DNA of 64,000 bases. Origin: Niastella yeongjuensis. GTDB lineage: Bacteria; Bacteroidota; Bacteroidia; Chitinophagales; Chitinophagaceae. Shown here one piece after another: positions 52,981-61,391 of this stretch (within the stretch, counting starts at the first letter, position 1; each line of letters begins with the position of its first letter). Location: positions 62,001 through 126,000 of the forward strand of contig NZ_FOCZ01000002.1 of NCBI RefSeq assembly GCF_900110245.1. Direction: 5' to 3'. Position numbers and translations under genes: made by a program. Under the pieces are notes generated by a model. That model was not told where the DNA came from. It saw only the letters and a list, made by a program, of their open reading frames with translations, and did not search any database.

Positions 52981-55230
52981 ATGATTCACATACTAGGCAT
53001 ACGACACCACGGGCCCGGTTCCGCCAGAAATGTAAAAGAGTTTCTGGAAAAGGTAAAGCCGGATATTGTATTGGTAGAAGGGCCGCCCGAAGCAGACCCT
53101 TTGCTACAATGGGTAAACCATGAGGCGCTGAAACCACCGGTAGCCATACTGGTGTATCAACCCGATGATCCGCAGCGGTCGTCGTTTTATCCCTTTGCAG
53201 AGTTTTCACCTGAATGGCAGGCGATCGCTTATGCCCGCCGGAACAATATCCATGTGCGGTTTATGGACCTGCCCATCAGCCATCAGGTTGCACTGGAAAA
53301 AGAAAAAAAGGAACCACCAGTTGCAGTTGAACCCTCGGTGAACAATTATATAATCCGAAATAACGAAGCAGGAGATAAGATTGCCTTTGCCAAAGACCCG
53401 ATCTCCTACCTGGCAGAAGCAGCCGGATATGAAGATGGGGAGAAATGGTGGGAGCATATGTTTGAGCACCGGCAAAGTAATGAGCAGGTGTTTGAAGCCG
53501 TAACGGAAGCCATGCAGGTATTGCGCGAAACCATGCCGGGAAAGGAAGACCGGGCAGAACAATGCCGCGAAGCCTGGATGCGAAAAACCATTCGCCAGGC
53601 AGAAAAGGAAATGTTCCGGAACATTGCAGTGATCTGCGGCGCCTGGCATGCACCCGCCCTGGTTAACATGCCCAGCGCCAAAGAAGACAATGAGTTGCTG
53701 AAGGGTTTGCCCAAAGTAAAAGTAGAATGTACGTGGATCCCCTGGACGTACAGCCGCCTGAGTTATTACAGCGGTTATGGCGCGGGTATTGGATCACCCG
53801 GCTGGTATGATCATGTGTGGCATTATCCCCATGACGATGGTACCCGCTGGATGGCCAAAGTGGCCCAGTTGTTCAGAACAAAACAAATGGACACCTCTGT
53901 AGCGCATGTAATTGAAGCGGTACGGCTGGCTGAATCACTGGCCAGTATGCGCAACTTATACAAGGCGGGGCTGGAAGAACTGAACGAAGCCACCCGCACG
54001 GTGCTTTGTAATGGGGAAAGCATTCAAATGCAGCTGATCAACGATGAGCTGATCGTAAGCAACCGCATTGGCGAAGTGCCCCAGGAGATCCCTAAGCCGC
54101 CATTACAGCTGGATATTGAAAAGCTGCAGAAACGACTGCGTTTACCGGCAGCTGCCGATTTTAAGGATTATACGCTTGACTTGCGCAAGGAAAACGACCT
54201 GGAACGAAGCATCTTTCTGCACAGGTTGCAATTGCTGGAAATAAACTGGGGTGAACGCCAGGAAGTGACCGGCAAGGGTACATTTAAAGAACAATGGCGT
54301 TTACAATGGAGCCCGGAACTGTCGATCAACATTATTGAAAAAGGCAATTGGGGAAATACCGTGGCAGAAGCTGCGGAGAAATTCGTGATGGCAAAAGCCG
54401 GTGATGCCGATTCACTAAGTGTTGTAACTGAATTACTGGAGAATACCATTCCGGCCGAATTACACCGGGCCGTGGAAACATGCATACAACGCATCAATAA
54501 CCTGGCAGCTGCCAGCGGAGATGTGATCCAGTTAATGGAAGTAGTGCCAGGACTGGTACAGGCAACCCGGTATGGCAGCGTACGAAAAACCGATGCCGAC
54601 CTGGTAATGGGTATTGTAAACAGCATGCTTACACGTATTTACGTGAGTTTGCCGGCAGCCTGTACAGCCGTAAGTGACGACGCTGCCCAAAAACTGCTTG
54701 AGTTTTTCTTTAAGTTGAACGATGCGGTGAATGTGTTACAGCAATCCGATATTACCAGCCAGTGGCAGCAGACCCTGCAGGCTATAGCCACAGGGGGGAA
54801 TACTACGCCCACCATTGCTGGTTATGCAACAAGACTGCTGGCAGATTATAAATTACTGGAAGGCGAAGCCCTGGTGCGGGTATTTCATTATGCCATGTCA
54901 TCGGCAACGCCACCCGATAAAGCAGCTGCCTGGCTTGAAGGTTTCCTCAAAGGCAGCGGCACCATTTTGTTAATCGATAACGATCTCTGGAACCTGGTGA
55001 ACAATTGGGTAGATACATTGGATGAAGAAACCTTCACCAGGGTGTTGCCCCTGTTACGCAGAACATTTGCCGGTTTCTCCTCCCCTGAAAGAAAAAAGCT
55101 GGGTGAGAAGGTGAAGACAGGCGGTAGCGGTACAACCGTTAAACAGGTTGAAAGTAATATAGACGAAGAAAGGGCTAAACGGGGCCTCCCGGTTATCATG
55201 CAATTATTAGGTATAAAAACCAAACCATGA
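52981..55230 (+). CDS. DUF5682-family protein (second module)
   Basis: A 749-residue protein opening MIHILGIRHHGPGSARNVKEF, with His9/His10 and PDIVLVEGPPEADPLL (Glu33), and GAWHAPAL at 220-227. These three conserved sites resemble the TraB/ChaN/TIKI-like hydrolase fold, in which His and Glu bind metal; this is inference. The C-terminal half (about 380-740) is helical repeats. ATG 52981 is chosen over an in-frame ATG 31 codons earlier that lies inside the MoxR gene. It overlaps the VWA gene by four bases. Confidence 0.85.
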   Translation: MIHILGIRHHGPGSARNVKEFLEKVKPDIVLVEGPPEADPLLQWVNHEALKPPVAILVYQPDDPQRSSFYPFAEFSPEWQAIAYARRNNIHVRFMDLPISHQVALEKEKKEPPVAVEPSVNNYIIRNNEAGDKIAFAKDPISYLAEAAGYEDGEKWWEHMFEHRQSNEQVFEAVTEAMQVLRETMPGKEDRAEQCREAWMRKTIRQAEKEMFRNIAVICGAWHAPALVNMPSAKEDNELLKGLPKVKVECTWIPWTYSRLSYYSGYGAGIGSPGWYDHVWHYPHDDGTRWMAKVAQLFRTKQMDTSVAHVIEAVRLAESLASMRNLYKAGLEELNEATRTVLCNGESIQMQLINDELIVSNRIGEVPQEIPKPPLQLDIEKLQKRLRLPAAADFKDYTLDLRKENDLERSIFLHRLQLLEINWGERQEVTGKGTFKEQWRLQWSPELSINIIEKGNWGNTVAEAAEKFVMAKAGDADSLSVVTELLENTIPAELHRAVETCIQRINNLAAASGDVIQLMEVVPGLVQATRYGSVRKTDADLVMGIVNSMLTRIYVSLPAACTAVSDDAAQKLLEFFFKLNDAVNVLQQSDITSQWQQTLQAIATGGNTTPTIAGYATRLLADYKLLEGEALVRVFHYAMSSATPPDKAAAWLEGFLKGSGTILLIDNDLWNLVNNWVDTLDEETFTRVLPLLRRTFAGFSSPERKKLGEKVKTGGSGTTVKQVESNIDEERAKRGLPVIMQLLGIKTKP

Positions 55231-56369
55231 GCAACAACGAACAACATACCCGCAAATGGCGGTTGATTCTGGGTGGAAAAGAAAACGACGGCACCGGTGT
55301 TACCCTGAATGAGCGCGATCTGCAAATGGATAAAACACTGGAAGCATTATACGACAGCACCCGTCAGGGCGGACTCGGCCCATCCTCCCCCAACGTAGCC
55401 CGCTGGCTGGGAGATATACGCACGTTTTTTCCTTCCTCCATTGTACAGGTAATGCAACAGGATGCCCTGAACCGGCTGAACCTGACGCAGATGTTGTTTG
55501 AAAAGGAAATGCTCGAAAATGTAGAAGCTGATGTGCACCTGGTAGCTACTTTGATGACGCTGAGTAAAGTAATTCCTGATAAAACAAAAGACACGGCACG
55601 CCAGGTAGTGCGTAAAGTGGTAGAGGAGTTGATGCGTAAACTGTCACAACCCACCCAACAGGCAATCATGGGTAGTTTAAACAGAAGCGCCCGCAATCGC
55701 CGGCCCCGGCATAACGAGATCAACTGGCATGCTACCATTCAAAAGAACCTGAAACACTATCAACCCGAATATAAAACCATCATTCCCGAAACCAGGATCG
55801 GCTATGGACGTAAACGGACTGCTTTGAAAGACGTGGTACTGTGCATAGATCAAAGCGGATCTATGGGCACTTCAGTGGTTTATTCCGGCATCTTTGGGTC
55901 GGTGATGGCCTCGATCCCGGCTATAAAAACAAAGATGGTAGTATTTGATACGGCCGTAACAGATCTCACGGAAGAACTGACCGACCCGGTAGAGTTGTTA
56001 TTCGGTGTGCAACTGGGTGGAGGAACAGATATCAACCTGGCGCTTACCTATTGCCAGCAGATCATCACCAAACCAAACGATACCGTACTGGTGCTGATCA
56101 CCGATCTATACGAAGGTGGCAATGAAGACAAAATGCGTAAACGGGCTGCGGAACTGGTAGCGGCAGGTGTTCAGGTAGTGGTATTGCTGGCCCTGAATGA
56201 TGAAGGTGCTCCTTTTTATGACCATAACAATGCGCAATATTTTTCCAACCTGGGCATTCCCGTGTTTGCCTGTACGCCCGACAAATTCCCCGACCTGATG
56301 GCTGCTGCTTTAAGTAAACAGGATATTGGGATGTGGGCTGCGAAGGAAGATATGGTAATAAAAAAATAA
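55227..56369 (+). CDS. VWA-domain (CoxE-like) protein (second module)
   Basis: A 380-residue protein with an N-terminal helical region and a C-terminal VWA domain. The MIDAS metal site is intact: Asp208-Gln-Ser-Gly-Ser (CIDQSGSMG), Thr267 in GGGTDIN and Asp293 in LITDLYEGG. It is thus competent to bind a divalent ion and a partner, in contrast to the degenerate domain of the first module. It is the last gene of the ten-gene operon and is coupled to DUF5682 by an ATGA overlap. Confidence 0.9.
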   Translation: MSNNEQHTRKWRLILGGKENDGTGVTLNERDLQMDKTLEALYDSTRQGGLGPSSPNVARWLGDIRTFFPSSIVQVMQQDALNRLNLTQMLFEKEMLENVEADVHLVATLMTLSKVIPDKTKDTARQVVRKVVEELMRKLSQPTQQAIMGSLNRSARNRRPRHNEINWHATIQKNLKHYQPEYKTIIPETRIGYGRKRTALKDVVLCIDQSGSMGTSVVYSGIFGSVMASIPAIKTKMVVFDTAVTDLTEELTDPVELLFGVQLGGGTDINLALTYCQQIITKPNDTVLVLITDLYEGGNEDKMRKRAAELVAAGVQVVVLLALNDEGAPFYDHNNAQYFSNLGIPVFACTPDKFPDLMAAALSKQDIGMWAAKEDMVIKK

Positions 56370-56400
56370 AGAAGGTGTCTTCTAAAGACCGCCTTCTTTA
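56368..56400 (+). terminator. rho-independent terminator of the MoxR/VWA operon
   Basis: AAAGAAGG-TGTCT (56368-56380) pairs with AGACC-GCCTTCTTT (56386-56399) around TCTAA, with a run of T in TTCTTTATTG. The stem has a small internal mismatch. It follows the VWA stop codon directly. Confidence 0.75.
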
Positions 56401-56412
56401 TTGTAAACTTTT

Positions 56413-56484
56413 CGAAGTACGAAGTAAGAAGTAGGAAATAGAAATTCGCGAGCTTCGTACCTCCTGCTTCTTACTTCCTATCTC
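56413..56484. repeat. degenerate GAAGTA word-repeat tract with hairpin
   Basis: Left words CGAAGTACGAAGTAAGAAGTAGGAAATAG and right words CTTCGTACCTCCTGCTTCTTACTTCC are inverted copies. An 11-base arm GAAGTAAGAAG (56421-56431) pairs with CTTCTTACTTC (56467-56477). It lies between the operon end and the convergent TPR lipoprotein gene, again in a convergent gap, and no gene is seen in it. Confidence 0.6.
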
Positions 56485-56486
56485 GC

Positions 56487-58727
56487 TTACTTACGCGTGT
56501 ACGTTCTGAAGTAACCGCATTCTTTGATCGCTTCTTTATAAAACTGCGTATTGGAATATTTTGTTTTCAATGTTTTAAAGCCTTCCCATGCTAAAAAGTC
56601 TGGTCTGTTATCTGGGCTATACATAGAATCTTTATTGTTGACTACTTTCCCATCGTAATATTCGTTGCGTTCACATTTGGCCAGCATGAAGTGGCATTTT
56701 GCTTTCTGCTCATCAGTTTTGGCAACACTGAGGGCCAACGTGTAATATTTAATGGCCGGTTGCATATTGCCCGGGGGACTCACGACGTGGGGAGCGTCAC
56801 TGCTATAGCATTGATACACGTTACAATCATAAAAGGCGCGGGCATTACCATACCAGGTTATATTATAAAACGCATTGGCCAGCAGCATGGCATTGGTGTA
56901 TACATCTGTGCCCGCTTTGATCTTATCTTGCATGTCTTTCATTTTTTTGAGTAATGAAAGCTTATTGTATTTTATCTTTTGCGGGGCTTCATGGTCGCAA
57001 TCGTGACAATCCTGTAAGCGGCCATTGAAAGGGTTACCCTGCAGTTCGATATTAACAGTACCTGTCCCCGCTTTTGAAACGGCTTCCTCCATTTTTGAAA
57101 TGGCTTCATTCAGGTTGTTGGTATAGGTTACCTGGATGGCCTGGTATTCAAGCAGGTCCTCCATTTTTAGTGCATATTGTTTGGATACCAATAATTCATA
57201 GGGCGTTTTATTGGGCTTGTTTAAGAAGCTTTTCAGGGCCTCTATGTTTTTGTCATTCGTATAATAAACGCAGTCATTTTCAAAGCATATCGCTTTTATA
57301 GATTCGTTTTGATTGTTGTACATCTTCGCCAGCGATCCTTTTATCCAGTCTGTGGCCCCCTGGGTCCTTACTTCTTTTTTTATGTGGTCATCCAGTAACC
57401 ATTCCAGGTCAGGTAAAATAGCTTTTTCCAGTTTGGCATCGGCTTTGGGTGCGCTGGAAATTGTATTTATTAATTTAAATACACGCAATTGTTCCTTTTC
57501 CCCTTGTTCTTTTGACAGCCTTTTTTCCGCCTGTGCATAACAGGCTGCTGCCTGCTGATACTTCTCATTATGCATATACAGATAGCCGGTGGCCATATGC
57601 CACATGGCTGGCCGATTGGTATTGTTAGCCTGTGCAATTCGGTTGATCAGAGCTATCACCTTGTTTTTAGACGTATCGCTGCCATCATATTTATGAGAAT
57701 TAAGGTTCAGGGTTTCTTCAATCTGATTGACCGCTCTTGTTAATAAGAGATTCAGTTTTTCACTGCGCGGATTCAATGCATAGATCTCCTGGATGGAACG
57801 ATACTCATCTTCATAAAAAACACCGAGCATCTGCCACAGGGTTATCTTTTCCTCGTTGTTGGCGCATAAGGCCAGGGTAGCCTTCCAGTCGGCTTCTTCC
57901 TGGGGATGAAAGCTGTAATGGGCTACCGTTTTGAGGGCGTTGGAGCCATCGTATACTTTACTGTAATAATAGTTGGCTTTGGTGTAGTTCTTTAATTTGT
58001 AGTAGGCGCCGGCCGCGTAGGCCATGGTACGGTAATACAACTCATTCTTTGGAAACACTTTTTCGTTGCTTTCGAAAAAGCTGATCGCTTTTTGTGCAGA
58101 GTCATTAAAGAAATAAGAACGTTCTAACTGGAACCAATACCGTTGCTTTAGGAAGGGGTCTTTTGCCTGGGTATATTCCTGTTGTAATTTGCTGTTTAAA
58201 GGCTTTGCATTGTAATAAGGATTCTTCTTTTTTGAATCATAATCCCACTCATATTCGAGGTTATTAACGGCAAATACTTCTGTTTTTTTGGCCAGTGATA
58301 AATAGGTCAGGAAGGCGATCGTCTTTTTCTCCCCCTTGTTAAGCAGTTGGAACGATTGCATACTGCCAGGGAGGATTTTTAATTTCCCCGCAGCATAACC
58401 GGCAGCACTGTCAATTGATCCCTCCGTGGCTTTTTGTAATAAATATTCCAGCTCAGTACGGGGAGTGCTGCTACCTAAATAAGTTGCCCAGTCAGTGACA
58501 TTTGATTCATTGAACCGGGTGTCGTGCTTGTTATCGTACCCGAAACCATAAAAGCTTTCAGGGGCATAAAAGAAAGGACTGTAACTGCGATCGGCAAATA
58601 CATCGGGAGTAAAGTTGAGGCGGGACCCGTCGTCCCAGTCGCCTGCGCAAGCCAGTATAATGCCGGTGCCAACAGCCAATGAGCTAGTCAGCGTTAGTAA
58701 GTACTTTTTTGATAATATCCGTTTCAT
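56487..58727 (-). CDS. TPR-containing hypothetical lipoprotein
   Basis: A 746-residue lipoprotein with a lipobox ILAC (Cys27) after the signal. Several TPR-like helix pairs can be discerned: NELYYRTMAYAAGAYYKLKNYTKANYYYSKVYD, PAMWHMATGYLYMHNEKYQQAAACYAQAEKRL and the C-terminal ESFF-like repeats (YYTLALSVAKTDEQKAKCHFMLAKCERNEY). A CHDCDHEAP stretch near 590-600 could be a metal site. Function unknown. The start overlaps the upstream gene's end by 44 bases, suggesting translational coupling. Located downstream of the MoxR/VWA operon on the opposite strand. Confidence 0.75.
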   Translation of the reverse strand: MKRILSKKYLLTLTSSLAVGTGIILACAGDWDDGSRLNFTPDVFADRSYSPFFYAPESFYGFGYDNKHDTRFNESNVTDWATYLGSSTPRTELEYLLQKATEGSIDSAAGYAAGKLKILPGSMQSFQLLNKGEKKTIAFLTYLSLAKKTEVFAVNNLEYEWDYDSKKKNPYYNAKPLNSKLQQEYTQAKDPFLKQRYWFQLERSYFFNDSAQKAISFFESNEKVFPKNELYYRTMAYAAGAYYKLKNYTKANYYYSKVYDGSNALKTVAHYSFHPQEEADWKATLALCANNEEKITLWQMLGVFYEDEYRSIQEIYALNPRSEKLNLLLTRAVNQIEETLNLNSHKYDGSDTSKNKVIALINRIAQANNTNRPAMWHMATGYLYMHNEKYQQAAACYAQAEKRLSKEQGEKEQLRVFKLINTISSAPKADAKLEKAILPDLEWLLDDHIKKEVRTQGATDWIKGSLAKMYNNQNESIKAICFENDCVYYTNDKNIEALKSFLNKPNKTPYELLVSKQYALKMEDLLEYQAIQVTYTNNLNEAISKMEEAVSKAGTGTVNIELQGNPFNGRLQDCHDCDHEAPQKIKYNKLSLLKKMKDMQDKIKAGTDVYTNAMLLANAFYNITWYGNARAFYDCNVYQCYSSDAPHVVSPPGNMQPAIKYYTLALSVAKTDEQKAKCHFMLAKCERNEYYDGKVVNNKDSMYSPDNRPDFLAWEGFKTLKTKYSNTQFYKEAIKECGYFRTYTRK

Positions 58728-59700
58728 ATTGAATGAGGTTAGTGCTGTCGAGGTCGTAGAAGATCAGTTTTCCAATGCGGTGATTGGTATTTTTATTTAT
58801 CTGGGTTGTTATTTCCAATAGGTCATCAGCCGGTACATGCTCGTTTTTTATTTCATCACCTGGCTGAAAATAATACCCTGCCTTGAAGCAGGCATGTTTT
58901 ACCTGGTACCGGTTGCTGGTTAAAATAGTAAAGTTGCTGTCATTTTCAAATTGTGTAAAGTTAATTTTATTTAACAGGTCAATTACCTGGCCATTACGCA
59001 TTTGTAATCCCCACGAAAACACTGGTAAAGCAACATCTAATGATAAAGGATAAGATCTTATATATGAATTATACCGGTTGGCAACCGACCTTTCATAAAT
59101 GGAGTTGGTATTATCACCGTTGATGGCGCCGATATTGTAATACATCAACACACCATGATCAACCGGCGGAATGCCCATCCTTTCTTTATACTTTACCTGG
59201 TGCAGGCGTATGGTAGATGAGATCTTTTGTTTGGAAATTGACTGGTATTCCCGGATGAATTGAAAGAAGTGATCGCGGGTGGTTTCTGTCCAGTCACAAT
59301 CGAATTGTATTTCCCGGGTAGTAAGGTGTTGTGATTTATTAATTTGATCAATCAGGTGTAATACGTTTGCAGCCAGCGTAGGGATGTCGGCAGCCTGTAA
59401 CCGGTCGAATGTTCTGTTTTTTATAAATATGACCGGAACTACCTTGTAATGAGTTATTGAGGAATCAAGTCGGATGGGAGATACGGGTGTTGGCTGGGTA
59501 GCTTCCGGTTTATAATCGATGTCAAAGTACCGCACATACAACGTATCAACGGCATGTTCCCGTAATACGTTTTGTTCAAACCTATTCAGGGCGAACTGAG
59601 TTTTCCAAAAATAGAACGAAACAGGGCGCTTATGTACTGGTTGTTGGCAGGCTGCCAGCAACAACACAAAAAACAACAAGGGACCCCAATACTTTTTCAT
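58684..59700 (-). CDS. hypothetical lipoprotein, TIM-barrel-like
   Basis: A 338-residue lipoprotein with a lipobox LLAAC (Cys18). It has regularly spaced beta-strand/helix units, such as VSFYFWKTQFALNRFE, DTLYVRYFDID, KVVPVIFIKNRTFD, EIQFDCDWTETTRDHFFQFIREYQ, SSTIRLHQVKYKERMG, GVLMYYNIGAIN and LDVALPVFSWGLQM, which is the pattern of a (beta/alpha)8 barrel as in glycoside-hydrolase-like proteins. The FDCDWTE acidic motif near strand 4 might be catalytic. I do not recognise a family. It overlaps the next gene by 44 bases. Confidence 0.72.
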   Translation of the reverse strand: MKKYWGPLLFFVLLLAACQQPVHKRPVSFYFWKTQFALNRFEQNVLREHAVDTLYVRYFDIDYKPEATQPTPVSPIRLDSSITHYKVVPVIFIKNRTFDRLQAADIPTLAANVLHLIDQINKSQHLTTREIQFDCDWTETTRDHFFQFIREYQSISKQKISSTIRLHQVKYKERMGIPPVDHGVLMYYNIGAINGDNTNSIYERSVANRYNSYIRSYPLSLDVALPVFSWGLQMRNGQVIDLLNKINFTQFENDSNFTILTSNRYQVKHACFKAGYYFQPGDEIKNEHVPADDLLEITTQINKNTNHRIGKLIFYDLDSTNLIQYETDIIKKVLTNAD

Positions 59701-59722
59701 TGCGGTTCGAAGGTAAGACGGG

Positions 59723-61315
59723 TTATGCTTTCACCCCAATCAAAAACATAGTGGTTACTGGGTAATCTAGTGGTTCCAGTTCCTTGTTATTCAACGTAAA
59801 CAATTCCGTTTTGCCTTTCCAGCGGTTGTTCACGATCCAGTCATTAGTAAATGCTTTTGAAGAAGGGTGAATGGTAAAACCTGCCTGCTGCAAATGGCTT
59901 TTCCATTCTGAATAATCCCAGAAGCAGAAAGTTTCATGCATTTCGCTTTGCCAGTTGTCGGTATAATCTTTACGGCTCAGGAACTCCATGGCATTCCGCA
60001 AGCTGGTTATTACGTAGTTTTTATTATTGATTGTAGCAGTGGTATAATTCAACACATATCCTTCTTTATGCCTGAAGTCGCGTGCAAGACGCAGAAAACG
60101 CGCATAGGTTGATAGTTCAGCGAGGTAATGCGAAAAGGCTGTTTTGTCTTCGATCAGTTTATATGGATCATTATTACTGCCATCTGTATCGTTCAACCAT
60201 AAGTATACGGTTTGGTCCTTGTTTTCGGGGCCTACTACGTCGCGATTGATCCAAACACCACCGGGGGCCAGTTCTGCATACCGGTTCTGAATAAATTGTA
60301 ACAGGTCGGTGCGGCTGCCATACGATTCAATTTCATGGGTAAGCGACGAGGTGTGAATAGTATTCATGGAATTGGGTTCAAACACCAGACCGGTTACGGC
60401 GTTCTTTTGTGAGAAGAAGACAAACGGATTTACAAACTCACCATTTTCTTTACGTTGCTGGCAAAGCACATATAAATAGCGGGAAACTTCTATTCCATAA
60501 AAATCAGACTCGCGCAGGCGCTCATCTTTACAGGCCAGTTTTATCCAGGAACCTACGGCACAGCCAATGTCGCCAATGCGGCCCGGTTGAATATACTGGG
60601 CAGTATCGTGGTATTTCATTTCAGCAATATCATCCATTTGCCGTACGTAAACATTGTAATCACGCGTCTCCGTTAAATCGCCGTCACTGCTGATCATGGC
60701 ATCCCTGAACAGCATTTGTACTTTTTCGCCCCGCCTGTATTTCTTCCAAACAGTAAAGGCTGAGGCATGCATATGTTGTTGTACAAACGGATCTGTTTGC
60801 CATTGGTTGCTTTTGGCAATCTGTTCTACCACATCCCAGGGCATGGCCGTGTGGTGTTTCCAGGTGGCTATATCCTGCAACTCGGCCGGCAGTATGGTAA
60901 AACCAAGGTGGTGATACATATTTAACACCGGGGTAGAGCAAATTACAACGGTATTAGCGGGCGTGCACTGGAATTGTCCCTCACTATCGTGTTGAATGCG
61001 TTTGAGGGTGTAGGCGGCAAAATTGGGAACATACCCTACATCGTCGATGCCGTACATATAGGTGGGAACGTCCAGTTCATTGCCAAAGGCCTCGATGGTG
61101 ATGGCGCGCAAATAAAACGGCAGGGGATTGCGGCGGGTATTGGAATGGTTGGCCGAAGTAACGGCAAACAGCACCGCCTCAATTTTCTGCCTGCTGCCAA
61201 TAGGTTTACCAAATACATCTTTTTCGTTTTCCAGTCCGTTTTGAATAAGGCCCTGAATATAACGGAACTGAAATTGGGTAAGCAGCTGGTGGCGGCCGGG
61301 GATCAACAGGTACAT
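59723..61315 (-). CDS. nucleotidyltransferase-like domain fused to SAM-dependent methyltransferase
   Basis: A 530-residue two-domain protein. Residues 1-195 resemble a nucleotidylyltransferase: MYLLIPGRHQLLTQFQFRYI (variant of GRFQPxHxGH), SANHSNTRRNPLPFYLR (54-70) and LGFTILPAELQ. The histidine pair of true NMN adenylyltransferases is altered, so activity is uncertain. Residues 240-420 are a class I methyltransferase with motif I GDIGCAVGSW (248-257) and acidic YGIEVS (Glu276). Start ATG 61315 is chosen because it begins the first strand; the frame continues upstream to 61471, and an in-frame ATG at 61393 interlocks with the start of the divergent regulator. Confidence 0.72.
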   Translation of the reverse strand: MYLLIPGRHQLLTQFQFRYIQGLIQNGLENEKDVFGKPIGSRQKIEAVLFAVTSANHSNTRRNPLPFYLRAITIEAFGNELDVPTYMYGIDDVGYVPNFAAYTLKRIQHDSEGQFQCTPANTVVICSTPVLNMYHHLGFTILPAELQDIATWKHHTAMPWDVVEQIAKSNQWQTDPFVQQHMHASAFTVWKKYRRGEKVQMLFRDAMISSDGDLTETRDYNVYVRQMDDIAEMKYHDTAQYIQPGRIGDIGCAVGSWIKLACKDERLRESDFYGIEVSRYLYVLCQQRKENGEFVNPFVFFSQKNAVTGLVFEPNSMNTIHTSSLTHEIESYGSRTDLLQFIQNRYAELAPGGVWINRDVVGPENKDQTVYLWLNDTDGSNNDPYKLIEDKTAFSHYLAELSTYARFLRLARDFRHKEGYVLNYTTATINNKNYVITSLRNAMEFLSRKDYTDNWQSEMHETFCFWDYSEWKSHLQQAGFTIHPSSKAFTNDWIVNNRWKGKTELFTLNNKELEPLDYPVTTMFLIGVKA

Positions 61316-61391
61316 GAAACTGATTTGCGTTAAAGATACAGTTTGACCGGGATAGCTTGGTTCTACCACCGAAAGTTTTATATTGCAGCCC
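61316..61391. promoter_or_regulatory. divergent promoter region between the nucleotidyltransferase-methyltransferase gene and nrtR
   Basis: On the minus strand TATCTTTA (61339-61332) is a near-consensus -7 element about 17 bases before the ATG at 61315. On the plus strand TATATTGC lies just before the ATG at 61392. The half-site GATTTGCGT (61322-61330) matches the left arm of the two palindromes in front of nadM, suggesting weak binding by the same regulator. If the methyltransferase instead starts at 61393, the two start codons would share CATG. Confidence 0.4.

Noticed and set aside
41355-56369. Mobile-element origin of the MoxR/VWA operon
   Set aside because: No integrase, att-like repeats or change in base composition visible at either end; it reads as part of the chromosome.
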